From Gliomastix tumulicola (Eukaryota; Ascomycota; Sordariomycetes; Hypocreales; Bionectriaceae), in NCBI GenBank assembly GCA_001599755.1, contig BCHX01000006.1, positions 1,351,336-1,415,335 of the forward strand: 64,000 nt of DNA. Direction: 5' to 3'. The stretch's first letter is position 1, and each line of letters starts with the position of its first letter. Below the pieces are notes generated by a model that had not been told where the DNA came from, ran no database searches, and saw only the letters and a list, made by a program, of their open reading frames with translations. Made by a program: the position numbers and the translations under genes. Below are positions 51,746-62,277 of this stretch, in pieces.

Positions 51746-53716
51746 TTACCAGTCGTCATCGTCATCTTCATCATCTGCGAGTTGTTAGTACTGGCGCGGT
51801 TAAGGAGAGGACATGACATGAGAGAAACTTACCACTCCTGCTAACTTTCTCTTTCCTCTTCTGCAGGGCCACCGCCAGAGCATCCGCCATGTTAGGAGGG
51901 CCGCCTGGTGCCCCCGGCGAAGCTGCAGGGGCAGCCGCGCCGGAGTCACCAGCACCCCCCACCTGGGCCTCACTGCGATCTCTGATTTGGCTTCTGTCAA
52001 CCTTCTTCAGTGCTCCGATACCACCAGCCTTCTGGATATCAGAGAGCATTGCGCCACGTCCAGGATCGGCTGAAGGCAAAGCAGGGGCTGGGACTCCCGA
52101 CGAGTAGCCTGAGTCTCGGTTCGGCGGCGGGGGCGGGGGAGGGGGTGGCGGACCTCCCGATGTTGGCAGCGGAGGAGGAGGCGGGGGCGGAGGTCCTCCG
52201 ATCGATGGTGGTGGTAGAGGAGGTGGAGGGGGAGGAGCGCTGGAGTTGTTCGGTGGCGGCAGAGGGGGAGCTGGCGGAGGTGGTTGAGGAGCATTGTTGG
52301 CAGCTGGGGGTGGCGGCACAGGCCGACTGCTCGAAGGAGGCAGAGGAGGAGGGCCTCCCATGGGCACCTTTGGCGGCAGAGGCGGAGGAGGGCCAGCCGC
52401 GATCGGTGCGGCATTGCTCCTCGGGGGTGGTGGAGGAGGAACACCGCCCCTGGCCGGCGGCGGAGGAACGCTCCGTTGGCTCGGAGGTGGGAGGAGTGGA
52501 GGAGGGACGCCGAACTTGTGGTTGGGTGTGTCTTCGGAAGGAGCCTTCGGGACTGCTCTGGGCGGGGGCGGCGGCCCTGGATTCGCTGCGCGTGGAGGAG
52601 GAGCCGGTGCAGCCTTTGCCTGCGATTCGACTCGTGCGAACTTGCCGGCGTCAGGCAAGGGAGGAGGAGCGTTGAACTTGGGTCGCGGGGGCCCTGGGGA
52701 CGGTTCCGGCGACTCCTTGGCCTCTGATTCGGCCTTCCCTGATCGTCTCGGTGCGGGAGGAGGAGGTGCCTTAGCCCCCGTCGGCGGTGACGGAGCGTCG
52801 CCTCGACCAGCGGGAGGTGGGGGCGGGGGAGGCCGTGAGCCGCGTCCGTCGTCCCCGTTTGCTGGAGGCGGGGGAGGAGCTGGTCGGGATGCCTCGGCCT
52901 GGGCCGCCTGCTGCTGTTCTCGTAGGAAGTCGACGATGAACTCCTGGTTTTCCTTGATGAACTCATCCGTCAAGCCCTTGTCCGTCAGGTCCTGCCCGAA
53001 GTGTTCCCTCCATAGCGGATCAAAGTCGTCCAGCAGGGCGAACTCGGAGGGCTGGCGTCCGTTGAGGCTGAAAGCAGACATGGAGGAGGAGTGGTGGGCG
53101 GGCGCGGGTGGGAGGTTGCTTCGCGGGGACTCGGGGGGCGTGTGGGCGGAGGAGTGACGGGATCCGAAGAGGCCGCCCAAGAACCCGTGCTTCTTCTCCT
53201 GGTGGCCGCCGCCTCCGAAGGGGGTTGCCCTCGTCTGTTTGGAGGCGTTCTTCTCTCGGTCGTCCATCTTCTTCTTGAACTGCTTGGCCTCCTTCTCGTC
53301 GACGAAGCTGAGTCCGGCGAGACATTCTTCCAGCTCAAAGGTGTGGAAAAAGGTGCGATCATGGTTGTAGCTCCACGAATCGAAGATCTCCTGGTCCCAA
53401 ATGACTCCGCGAGCAGCAGGCTGGAAAAGGGGGGGGGATCAGTTAGCAAGTCGGCTCATGTGCGGCGATTGAGGGGGGCCCAAGAGGGGGGAAAGAGACA
53501 ACGTACAGATATGTCCACCATCTTCAGCCAGTATGTATGGCCGACAAGGTCATTGGCCAAGACGATGGCGCCCTGGATACCGGTATTCGTCCATCTCTGG
53601 CGGCTCGGGTAGGCGACGTAGAGTTTGGCGACAGCTACGGCGTGGATCTTGTTGGACTGCTTGGGCACGAATCGCTTGACGGTGTCCTTGTCCTCGTCGC
53701 TCAGGATGGAAGGCAT
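51746..53716 (-). CDS. LAS17: Las17/WASP actin-nucleation-promoting factor
   Basis: Fungal WASP, activator of Arp2/3-driven actin patches in endocytosis. Exons 53716..53507, 53420..51833 and 51774..51746 give 608 residues. The WH1 domain spans about 10-130 (YVAYPSRQRWTNTGIQGAIVL, IWDQEIFDSWSYNHDRTFFHTFE). A basic and then Pro-rich region follows, with long PPPPPP runs mixed with Gly and Ser as SH3 and profilin sites. The WH2 motif is MLSDIQKAGGIGALKKV near residue 500, and the connector is MADALAVALQKRKEKVSRS. The 29 nt last exon supplies DDEDDDDDW, the acidic tail with the terminal tryptophan that contacts Arp2/3. Reading through the last 58 nt intron would replace this tail with an unrelated 20-residue end. 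Confidence 0.94.
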
Positions 53717-54361
53717 GGTCCGCCGGTTCGCAGGAGAAGCGTGGGAGGGCTCCTCGAAAAAACCGGAGGGGATCGCGGGCGTCGAATGCGGGAGAGCCTG
53801 GCCGACTGGGTGGTGTCGTGTGTGTGTGGCGGTGGGTGAGGGAGGCGCTTACGAGAGGCTGCGTTGCAAGAGGCACGAGCAAGCCCGAAAGATGGAGCGT
53901 TGGAGGTGGTGTCGAGCCCCACTTACGGCGTGCAGGTTGGTGGGCTGGAGATGGGACTGTTGGCGCACTGGGCTCTCTCACTGTGGAGGACGCTCCTTGT
54001 CGCTAACAGTCAGACCCGGCCTCTCGGGGCGGATTTACGTAGGCCTGGCAGATGCAATTTGCATTTGGTACAGCTCCTGCCTCGCTGTCACCACCGAGTG
54101 TGTATTTTAGGTGGAGATGAGGGACTCGTAGACGGGACTTTGGCAAGCGTAATTGGGTGGACGTTGGCGAGGTGGACGAATTGCATTAGGCTGCAGCCCC
54201 GGGGTTGATTCAGTGGCACATCCTCAGCCACAGCCCCAGCCACAGGTGTCGTCATGTCACTGCATCGAGATAAGAGACGAGGTACGAGTAGTAGTAAGGT
54301 GATGCCGTTCCATTCATTGTCTATCGTTACAGATTGGGTTTATCCCTCAGCCCTCAGCCCT
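53717..54361. other. Intergenic region upstream of LAS17
   Basis: Promoter or leader of LAS17 and 3' flank of the small gene. No gene recognised. Confidence 0.55.
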
Positions 54362-54625
54362 CTATTTGTTCAGAGCCTCCTTCCGGGCCTGGCGATCCTC
54401 CTTGGAGCCCTCCTGGGGAGGCATGTCGGTGGTCCTGGCAGGGCCGGGGTGGGCGGTGAAAGGAGCAAACTTGGAGTCGGTAGGGCCGCTGTTCTCGTTG
54501 ATGGGCTGGATGGAGAACTGCTTCTCGCCCTGTAGAATCGTATTAGTGCCTGCCTAAAGGATACTGAGCTGCCTGGGGAGCCAAGGACTGACCTCGTTCT
54601 GCTGGGTGTTCTTGTCGCCAGGCAT
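54362..54625 (-). CDS. Small conserved-looking fungal protein (66 aa)
   Basis: Two exons, 54625..54593 and 54529..54362, separated by a 63 nt GTCAGT..CAG intron, give 66 residues starting MPGDKNTQQNE. The protein is hydrophilic with no membrane segment: FSIQPINENSGPTDSKFA, then FTAHPGPA, and an end of EDRQARKEALNK. The consistent splice, good start context and low-gap composition argue for a real gene. I believe similar short AHPGPA-containing proteins occur in other filamentous fungi, but I cannot check this. Function is unknown. Confidence 0.7.
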
Positions 54626-55080
54626 GATGATGGAGTTTTGGTGGGGTTGCTGCTGGGGTATGGTACGATGGTATTCTAGAGATCGAGAAGGTAGGCTGTG
54701 GTTGTAATGTTGCTGTTCGAAGTTGAAGATGATGAGGACGGAGAATTAATGGGGAGGGGAAAGTGTTGGGAAGATGCGTTTAAATACTCGCTGGTCTTGC
54801 TTTGCAATCGTGCTAATCAGTTTCCCACTACGTAGTGGCTGGCTGGAATGACGTCTTGCCGGAAGAGGCACCCATATTCTCGATGCATGATGAGGCAGCG
54901 GGCACACGGAAAACCTGGAAAACCCGTCTCACACGCGCATACTGGTGCTACGAGCTGACGCAACCGCCGATGTAGAAGTCCCAATAAAGTGCAGAAATCT
55001 GCAAGTGCAGTCACGCTGCAGAAGCCGCCGAGATGTTGAAGCCGTTCATTTCATTTGTACCGGAACCCTAACCCTTCATG
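54626..55080. other. Intergenic region
   Basis: Leader or promoter of the small gene and 3' flank of the PLP enzyme gene. No further features. Confidence 0.55.
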
Positions 55081-57039
55081 TTACTTGAGGAGCCCCCCAA
55101 AATGGGCGCTGCCCTTGGCAATTCCATTGCCGTTGGCGAATCCATTGCTGAAGCCAGTCTCGTTGCTGAATGTGTAGCTATTCCTATTGGCAAGGCCGCT
55201 GTTGGCGTTGTTGTAGCCATTGCTGTTGCCGTTGCTGTTACCGTAGCCGTTGCCGTTGCTGGTTCCGTTACTCACTCCGTTGCTTGCTCCGTTACTCGCT
55301 CCGTTCCCCACGCCATTGCTTGCCCCGTTACCATTACTGTTACCGTTACTGTTCCCATTGCTGTTCAGCTCGCCGTTCTCCTTGAACCTCCACTGCGCCA
55401 TGGGCGAGTTGTACGCGCGATAGTGCCTATCCAGCGCCTTGATAATGGCCCGCGCCGCAGGCTCGACCTCATCAGGGTCAATGCCGACCGAGATCCTGAT
55501 GTAGGGCCCCTCGTCCCGGATAAACGGCGTCGACGGCCAGATGCGCGTCGCGGAGAAGCCCAGCCCGCCGCCCTTGGTCATGCCGACCTCCTCCTCCTCA
55601 CCCGCGCGCAGCACGAGCTCGATGAAGCGGTCCAGGCTGGGCCGCTTGTTGATGTCCTCGTCGCCAAACAGGCGGATGGTGACGACGTTGCCGCCGTGGC
55701 CCCAGCCCATCTTGCGCCAGTGCAGCGGGTAGGTGAAGCCGGCGATGGTCGAGCACTGCTTGTCGAGGATGTGGTACAGGCGCTCGGCGTTGGTCGTCAG
55801 CCAGTGCATGCGCGACTGGTGGACGGTGGCGTCGATGGACGGCAGCACGTTGGCCTGGCGCGAGTACAGCGTCGTGCCGGTGATCTGGCGGATGAGCCCG
55901 AGGTCCGCGTGCAGCTCCTCCGGGTACACGAGCAGGCCGCACATGACGATGTCCATGCCCATCTGGATGTACTTGTGCGCGCTCTCGTAGTAGAGGATCT
56001 TGGGGTGGCTGGGCGTGTTGAACCAGTCGTACAGCGGCAGCCCGCCCGAGATGAGCGTGCCGTCCATGAGCAGGTAGCGGTCCGACCAGCCCGGGCGGCC
56101 CTCGACGAGCTGCGCGAAGCGGCGCAGGTCCGTCGTCTCGAGCCCGAGCGTGTTGGCCATGGGGTCGAGGTAGACGACCTTGGCGTTGTGCCGCTCGGCC
56201 GTCGCGATGATGTCCTCGGCGTTGAATGTCTCCGAGTTGACGACGCGCACGTGCGACAGCGTCCGCAGGTGGTCGAACGACTCGAAGTACAGGTACGGCG
56301 ACAGCACGATGGTGTCGCCCGCCTTGAGCACCTTGTTCATCACGTACTGGTTCAGCACCGTGAAGGCCGCCACGCCGCTCGACGTCAGCATCAGCCGCAG
56401 CGGCGTCTGCGAGGCGCCCATGCCCAGCGCCTGGAGCAGCTGCGCCTCGAACTTGGCCACGTCGGTCGCGCCGTAGCGGTCGTAGTTGAGGCCATCGGCC
56501 TGGTGGTACGCCGGGTCGAACCACCACAGCGTCCGCGACTGGTCGTAGCCGGGGCTGGCACGCTCGAAGAACGACCCGACGAACGACTGCAGCTGGATCA
56601 GGGCGCGGAAGCGCTCCTCCATCTGCCAGGGCGTCAGCACGAACGGCGACAGCGCCACCGTCTTGCTCTCGCTGCCGCCCTGCTGGTTCTGCTGCTGGCT
56701 CAGGTTCTGCGTGATGGCCAGCTGCATCTCGAGCTCCGCCGTGCGGTGCTCCAGCTGCGCGTACTGCTGCACGAACATGCTCGTGCACCAGTCGTCCTTG
56801 CGGGCCGCGATCTCCTTCTCGATCCGCGCGCGCTCGTCGAAGCGCTGCTTGATCAGAGCCGTGCCCTCCTTGAGGCGAGACAGCAGGAGGCTCCAGGTCT
56901 CGACGATGGAGAGCTTGGGAGTGTCAAAGGGCTTGGGCTCGGAGCGTCGTGCCACGTGCCTGTGAGGGTTGGCCACCGTCACGAGCGGGTTGGCCACCGC
57001 AACAAGAGGAGCCGGAGCCATGGTGGTTGATGAGACCAT
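55081..57039 (-). CDS. PLP-dependent Cys/Met-metabolism-type enzyme with Asn/Gly tail
   Basis: Fold-type I PLP enzyme of the cystathionine gamma-synthase/beta-lyase family (PF01053), 652 residues in one exon; ATG at 57039, or 57021. The Schiff-base lysine is Lys356 in ESAHKYIQMG, matching SATKY in classical members. Asp326 in LLMDGTLISG corresponds to the Asp that pairs with the pyridine nitrogen. RYGATDVAKFE near 188 matches the (Y)xR(Y/x)GNPT site in the partner subunit, and LTSSGVAAFTVL near 218 binds phosphate. Two additions are unusual: a ~160-residue N-terminal part with a coiled-coil-like stretch (60-115), and a ~95-residue C-terminal tail made almost only of Asn, Gly and Ser. It is divergent from a 2-oxoglutarate dioxygenase over 635 bp. 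The reaction (gamma-replacement, elimination or other) is not determined by these motifs. Confidence 0.85.
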   Translation of the reverse strand: MVSSTTMAPAPLVAVANPLVTVANPHRHVARRSEPKPFDTPKLSIVETWSLLLSRLKEGTALIKQRFDERARIEKEIAARKDDWCTSMFVQQYAQLEHRTAELEMQLAITQNLSQQQNQQGGSESKTVALSPFVLTPWQMEERFRALIQLQSFVGSFFERASPGYDQSRTLWWFDPAYHQADGLNYDRYGATDVAKFEAQLLQALGMGASQTPLRLMLTSSGVAAFTVLNQYVMNKVLKAGDTIVLSPYLYFESFDHLRTLSHVRVVNSETFNAEDIIATAERHNAKVVYLDPMANTLGLETTDLRRFAQLVEGRPGWSDRYLLMDGTLISGGLPLYDWFNTPSHPKILYYESAHKYIQMGMDIVMCGLLVYPEELHADLGLIRQITGTTLYSRQANVLPSIDATVHQSRMHWLTTNAERLYHILDKQCSTIAGFTYPLHWRKMGWGHGGNVVTIRLFGDEDINKRPSLDRFIELVLRAGEEEEVGMTKGGGLGFSATRIWPSTPFIRDEGPYIRISVGIDPDEVEPAARAIIKALDRHYRAYNSPMAQWRFKENGELNSNGNSNGNSNGNGASNGVGNGASNGASNGVSNGTSNGNGYGNSNGNSNGYNNANSGLANRNSYTFSNETGFSNGFANGNGIAKGSAHFGGLLK

Positions 57040-57674
57040 GTGGACAAGAAACAGACGAGAGATACAAGGTAATGGAGGGGACGAAGAAGAAGAAGAAGAA
57101 GAAGAAGAAGATGATGATGATGATGAAGAGTGAGAAGAACAGAGGAGAAGATGCTCTGGCTTACTGCCGACTAGTTCCTTGTTCCGGCGTTGGGGCTATG
57201 TGGTCCTCTTAGTCTTATGTCCAGACAGCGGCTCCCCAAGCGTCACGGCCACTCCAGACCACAGACGGCGCAGCATCGGCGCCAAGGGCACTCGCCTGCC
57301 TTTCTGAGCTCTTACTACGTGAGGAAGGATTCATGATACGCAGTCATTCTGCATGCTGATGGAGCGAGTGAGTTGTTCTTTTTGCCTTCCCCCGCTCCAG
57401 AGTCGGGACCGATAGGCGTTGTGGCCTGAGTCTGACGAGTGGGCGTGTGGGAAGGGGCAAGATCCCTTCAATGGGACTGCTCCGATGGTATGGCCAAGAA
57501 TGAAGGCGAAAAAGCATAACTTCTTGCACTAGGGCCGACGGGCATACGTTTCCTCTTGTCGTGGTAGATGAACTGACGACTAGACCTTCTCGCTTCTAAC
57601 CTCACCATTGTCTGTCTCTGACACTCTCGAGTTACACTTGAAAAAGTGGTTTTCTCTGCTATACACTCGCAACA
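57040..57674. promoter_or_regulatory. Divergent promoter, PLP enzyme/2OG dioxygenase
   Basis: 635 bp shared upstream region. It contains (GAA)9(GAT)5 at 57083-57124, in the leader of the PLP gene, and no gene. A bidirectional promoter would co-express the two enzymes. Confidence 0.6.
57083..57124 (+). repeat. (GAA)9(GAT)5 compound microsatellite
   Basis: Fourteen uninterrupted triplets, 44 bp upstream of the PLP enzyme ATG and so probably in its 5' UTR. Confidence 0.95.
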
Positions 57675-58670
57675 ATGACTTACACAAACGGAAACGGACT
57701 TAAGAACGGGCACGGGTACGAGTATAGGACCCCCAAGCGAGTGCCCCATGTCCTCAACGTCCTCGAACGCCGCTACGATGCTGGCTTCTACCAGGCCATC
57801 GCGGCCGTCATGGCCCTCCGCGAGACGTACCTGCGAGAACGCTACATCTTCGTGCACGGCGAGGACATGATCCCGATCCTCCGGGGCCTCGGCGCCAACG
57901 ACGACGACTTCGAGCCGTTCCGCCGCCTGGGCGACCTCACATCGCCGGACCCGACCGTCAACTACCGCGACATCACGTCCGGACGGTACTGCGTGGACCC
58001 GGAGACGCGCAGCATCCAGCGGCTCGAGGACCAGGAGTACATCCTGACGGTCGAGGAGGACTACAAGCGGCACGACTCGGGGGTGCCGCGCATGTTCGAC
58101 GAGACACCCGCGGACATGCAGGGCAACACGGTCATCCACGCGCTGATGCTCTTCAAGGCGCTCGTGTACAACGGCGTGGCGGTGACGCCGCGCGCCCGGC
58201 TCAACTACCACACGCCCAAGTGGATCTGCACGCTCTTCAACATCCGCGTGACGACGGCGCCCGAGAGGGGCGTCTACGGGACGCCCGCGCTCGAGGGCGT
58301 GCACTCGGACGGGTCGGACCACACCATGACCGTCTTCCTCGACTGCAGCAACATGCGGCCCGACAGCGCCGTGACGTACATCCACGACAACAGCGAGACG
58401 ACGGGCGTGCAGCTGTGGGAGACGAACCCGGCGCTGATCCGCGGCCGCGTGCAGCACCGGCACTTCCTCGACACGCTCATGTTCGTCGACCACGACAGCA
58501 AGCACTGCGTCACCGAGGTGCACCAGCTCGACGAGACGCGGCCCACGACGCGCGACATGCTCATCGTCTTCACGCGGCGGCCGAAGCTCGAGGGGCACGT
58601 GTCGGGGACCATGGACAACATGGCGCTGCATGGGACGGCGCCCTTCCATCTGCCGATGTGGCTGCCATGA
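57675..58670 (+). CDS. 2-oxoglutarate/Fe(II)-dependent dioxygenase (PF10014 type)
   Basis: 331 residues in one exon. The metal site fits the 2OG-Fe_Oxy_2 family that includes bacterial free-amino-acid hydroxylases such as L-isoleucine dioxygenase. EGVHSDGSDHTMTVFLD gives His210 and Asp212. DHDSKHCVTEVHQLD gives the distal His277. RDMLIVFT gives Arg293 for the 2OG carboxylate. The family's conserved GVHxDG and RD(x)L features are all present, so the enzyme is probably active. An Asn/Gly-rich start (TNGNGLKNGHGYEY) precedes the fold. Pairing with a PLP amino-acid enzyme across a shared promoter suggests that it oxidises a free amino acid made or used by the partner, which is an inference. Confidence 0.87.
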   Translation: MTYTNGNGLKNGHGYEYRTPKRVPHVLNVLERRYDAGFYQAIAAVMALRETYLRERYIFVHGEDMIPILRGLGANDDDFEPFRRLGDLTSPDPTVNYRDITSGRYCVDPETRSIQRLEDQEYILTVEEDYKRHDSGVPRMFDETPADMQGNTVIHALMLFKALVYNGVAVTPRARLNYHTPKWICTLFNIRVTTAPERGVYGTPALEGVHSDGSDHTMTVFLDCSNMRPDSAVTYIHDNSETTGVQLWETNPALIRGRVQHRHFLDTLMFVDHDSKHCVTEVHQLDETRPTTRDMLIVFTRRPKLEGHVSGTMDNMALHGTAPFHLPMWLP

Positions 58671-60726
58671 AGGAAGTGTGGAGTAGACGATGGGGTTAGA
58701 TGCGGTTGTAGTTTATTAATCAGGACATATGTGCAGTCCCAAGTGCCGTCCGTGGTGCATGATCATCCCCCGTGCATAGAGTAGCAGTGCATATGCCCGT
58801 CTATCCCTCGACGTCTGACATGCAGGACACAGTATTAACAAAACACACCGCCCTTTCAGCAGCCAACCCGTCGTCACGCGCGCCTGTGTAACAATCCGGT
58901 CACGAGCGTGCCCTCAGCAGGAGGACTCATTGGACGGCAGCCGAAAAATTCCTCGGAGTCTCTTACCCCATGCTGCGACTGTCGTTGCGCCCGCCCGGCA
59001 CCTCAAACGCCCCAACACGAACATCTCGGCCACGCCATACAGCAAAAGCGGGTCTCTTCGGAGCATCAGAACCTCTGGATTCGGGACCGAGCGCCACTCC
59101 CGCGCCCCACTCGCCCGCTCGCCCCACATCCGACCAACCGGAAGGGCCAGTCACGGTTCCAGTTCATCATCCCTCTCCAGGGTTTTCCCCCTCCCTTCCC
59201 CCCCCAAAAAGCCACAGAACCTACCCCTCCCGTCCGTCTGGAAACTGGGAAACTGGCTTATGGACTGCCTAGCAGCCATCATGCATATCATGTCATGCCA
59301 TGTTATGTGTGTCTGTGTCTGCGCGCGTGCGTCCCAGGATTTGCGGAGGATCAGACCGACAGTGGCCAAATCAGACTAAGACTGACGTATAAGATACCAT
59401 ACCTGACGTACTCGTACGTGATAATTCTCCAGTCCGGACATTGATAAGGGCGAAAAATAAGAAACGCTTGGCTCTGTCACTGATCCTGCTGCAGGAGACC
59501 CCATTCCCAACCCTGATTGGCACTGCTATATCCGCCGAAGAGCATTATTATTTCTCATCCTCATACCGGGCATCCACACAGACATGTCAGTCTGGGGTCA
59601 TTTTTTCTCGTCCACGGCACCGGGCAACCTTCCTATTGAGTCATGGCGTTTGCGTGCCCTCCTGCGCGCACTTGCATTATAGTAACTCTGCCGGTTCCAA
59701 GGAAGAGGGATGGCGAATTCCCCTAGTCTGAACACTAGCGAGCCATCTCATCGAGTATGTCCCCGGACGATCACGTATGGTTCTTTGCAATTCCTAAAAA
59801 AAAAAAAAAAAAAATTGGTGTAAGTGGCCACGTGACTCCGGAGACCGAAGTGGCAAGGCACGGCCACAGACAACGTTGCGATGATAAGCGCTCAGAGGCC
59901 TCTTTTTTTTCTTCGGCCGATACGACGATGAAAAATTCCTGCCCTGCGGCTCCTCCGTCTGGGGTACGTGGTGCTGGCATGTCCATTGACACCCTGAGGT
60001 AGCATCGAGCCCATGTAGTCATGCTGCAATGCAACAGTGTCCTGATCCTGCAGTGGCTCGGTGACAAAACTCTGCAAACACGTCGCTTCTGCGTAATACA
60101 CCACCACCTTGGCAGCTCGTCGACCGAGAAATTCGCTTCAAGTTAGAACTTAATAGGAAGTTCGGGTCAGCATATTCAAGTTCTAGACTTTCCTTGCTGA
60201 TGCAAGTGTGTGCCTCTTATCATCGACAGGATGACCCCCAGATACTGGTCCGTTACCCCGCCCTCTTGAATTGGCAGGACGATCATCGAGGAGGAATCAA
60301 TGGCGAACAAAAAAAGGATCATGACAACGCAGAGGCGCAGGCGAATCGACAGTCACCTTTGGCCGTTCATTCGTGCACCTTGGGCTTTGCCCAGCGCCGA
60401 TGCCAAGCATGTGGATAGCTTCAAGTAAAATATCTCACGCTTTTTCCTTCGTCCGCCCCTCTCGGTGGGTTTCAAGCTTGGCTCTAGTCTCATTATCAAT
60501 CGAGGGGGTGGCTTGCGCATCATCGCGAAGACAAAGTTCGGGGCGATTTCAGGTTCTCGGCCTTTTGTCTCGGGCTTCGATGCGAAGTGATCAGCCCGCT
60601 GGCTACTATCGTTTAGGAAGCTCGGACGTTGATGGACATTGCCTATATGCGATGCTACCTGACCCCTCTAGAGCTAGTTGTCGGTCGAGGAAGGGCGACG
60701 ACAGCCGGGCCGCGTCATGTGATCGA
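58671..60726. other. 2 kb intergenic region inside the candidate cluster
   Basis: Between the dioxygenase and the acyltransferase 3' end, with no supported gene. It contains a run of 19 A at 59796-59814, a CATG-rich stretch near 59280-59305 and several short frames without domains (58908..59444, 59441..59731, 60373..60858). Confidence 0.5.
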
Positions 60727-62277
60727 TCACAACTTCGCCTTCGGGGTCTTCAGACTCTCCTCGTCATAGATGTCGACACCTCTGAACTCGAAGTAATTGC
60801 TCCACTGCGGATCGTTCACCAGCTGGTCTACGAGTTCTGCCTCAAATGTAACCTGTAGCTCAATGCCTTCGTCGTTCCCGGCTGGGCCCTTGTGTGCCGG
60901 GTAGAGGACAGCTTGGGCACGTTGCACGTCACCGAACAGGTGTCGGTGAGCCATGGTCTCACCGAAACCAAAGTCCAGCTTAGCCACCTTTGCAACGCGC
61001 CAGTCCGTGATATAGAGAGTCATCAGCGGGAGGGCGGGGACGCTGATGGAGAGATCCTCGACACGGACATGCGCCAGTTTCTGCAGCCTGTCCGTCAGCA
61101 TCTCAAGAGTGACGCTGTCAGACAGCTGGCGCATGTAGATCGCCAGCTTCGACAGCGGTGCCTCCGAGATGACCTCTGCTAGTGTGAACTGGGGCAGAGG
61201 AGAGGCGTCCGTGGTGATGTCAAATTGCATGTTGAACTGCAGGCGATCAGGAATGCCAGAACCGGCATAGAACTTTTGTATGCTCACGCCAGTCCCGAAG
61301 ATGGGCTTGTAGTCGAGCCCGGGCCTGTACACGGGCTCCCGGATCTTAGCAAAGACACGCCACATCAGCGCGCAGAGAGCGCTGTATGTCGAGACCTGAG
61401 GTCCATCGCTGGGTGACGCTGCTTTCTTCAGCTCAAGAGCCTTACTGTTGGGCAGATGAAAAATGAGTGACTGCACGGGTTTGTCTTGCCCCCGGTGAGG
61501 GGCGGGAGGCGATGCCGGTGCCGTTTTAGCCGGCGGCGTGTCCTCGGAGGGTGAGGATGACGGCGGTGGTCTATCAAACCCCAAAGGGCCATATGGCGTG
61601 CGATCCAGGTTCCGAAGGTCGAAAGACGGACCTCTCGTATTGTGTGCCACGGCATAGCAGTTCTCTGACAGCTGTGTCACAAACGCGGCCCAGCCTAGGA
61701 TGCCATTGGTGAAATGGTGTCCGAAGATGTTGAGAATGAGGCCTCCGGGTATCCAGTTGGCCTTGAAGGAGGCGAGGTCAGGACGGTTCGCAGGGTGGGC
61801 TTCCGGTGTCCTGCCAAACATGTGGGAGGTGTTGCTCAGGACCCTGATGTCTCCAAGGACCGCAGACGTGTAATGAGCAGCGGCAATCTCATCAAAGGAT
61901 GGGAACTTGTCCTCAGGGCCGTCGAGATGCTGCGAGACAAACTTGACGGTGTCATGTTTTCTCCTGACGAAGGCGTAGCCGCCAACTCCGTCGGGCTCGA
62001 TGTGGCCAACGAGCTGTCTGATCTGGCTGAACGTACGCTCGAGTCCCTCCTTGAGCACAGCCTCGGCTTTTCTGTTGAGAAGTCAGCAATGGAGTTCTGC
62101 TTTGAGTACAGCTATTCAGACTAACGCCTTCTCTCCATCTTTCAATTTGAAGAAGACGGCCTGGTTGGTGTAGGTCGTCGTCGTCAGGTAGTCGAGGGTA
62201 CAGAGCTTGAAGATCTCCTCCTCGGGGTCGTTCTCCCACCCCTTGGAACGAAGACGGTATTCCGTGGCTCTAGGCAT
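60727..62277 (-). CDS. BAHD-type acyltransferase with altered active-site motif
   Basis: Member of the HXXXD acyltransferase superfamily, in the branch of fungal trichothecene 3-O-acetyltransferase-like proteins. Exons 62277..62126 and 62071..60727, joined over a 54 nt intron, give 498 residues. The catalytic motif region reads FGHHFTNG with His169 and His170, so the usual Asp of HHxxxDG is Asn173. The structural motif is DFGFG at 417-421 (KLDFGFGETM), matching DFGWG. The N-terminal LCTLDYLTTTTYTNQAVFFKL is typical of fungal members. A Pro/Ser-rich insert (~240-280) separates the halves. It would use acetyl- or acyl-CoA to acylate a hydroxyl or amine. It lies 2 kb from the dioxygenase and may belong to the same cluster. 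Confidence 0.85.

Noticed and set aside
52294..53157. Gly-rich plus-strand frame opposite the WASP proline-rich region
   Set aside because: Poly-Gly is the reverse complement of poly-Pro codons, so it is not a glycine-rich protein.
55078..57030. 650-codon plus-strand frame opposite the PLP enzyme gene
   Set aside because: It is a low-complexity Val/Arg/Leu translation produced by GC-rich third positions of the antisense gene. The opposite strand has clear PLP-enzyme motifs.
57468..58649. 393-codon minus-strand frame opposite the dioxygenase
   Set aside because: Arg/Val/His-rich antisense shadow. The dioxygenase metal site is on the plus strand.
58908..59444. 178-codon frame in the candidate cluster
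   Set aside because: No domain, Pro/Arg/His composition of chance GC-rich sequence, and weak termination context.
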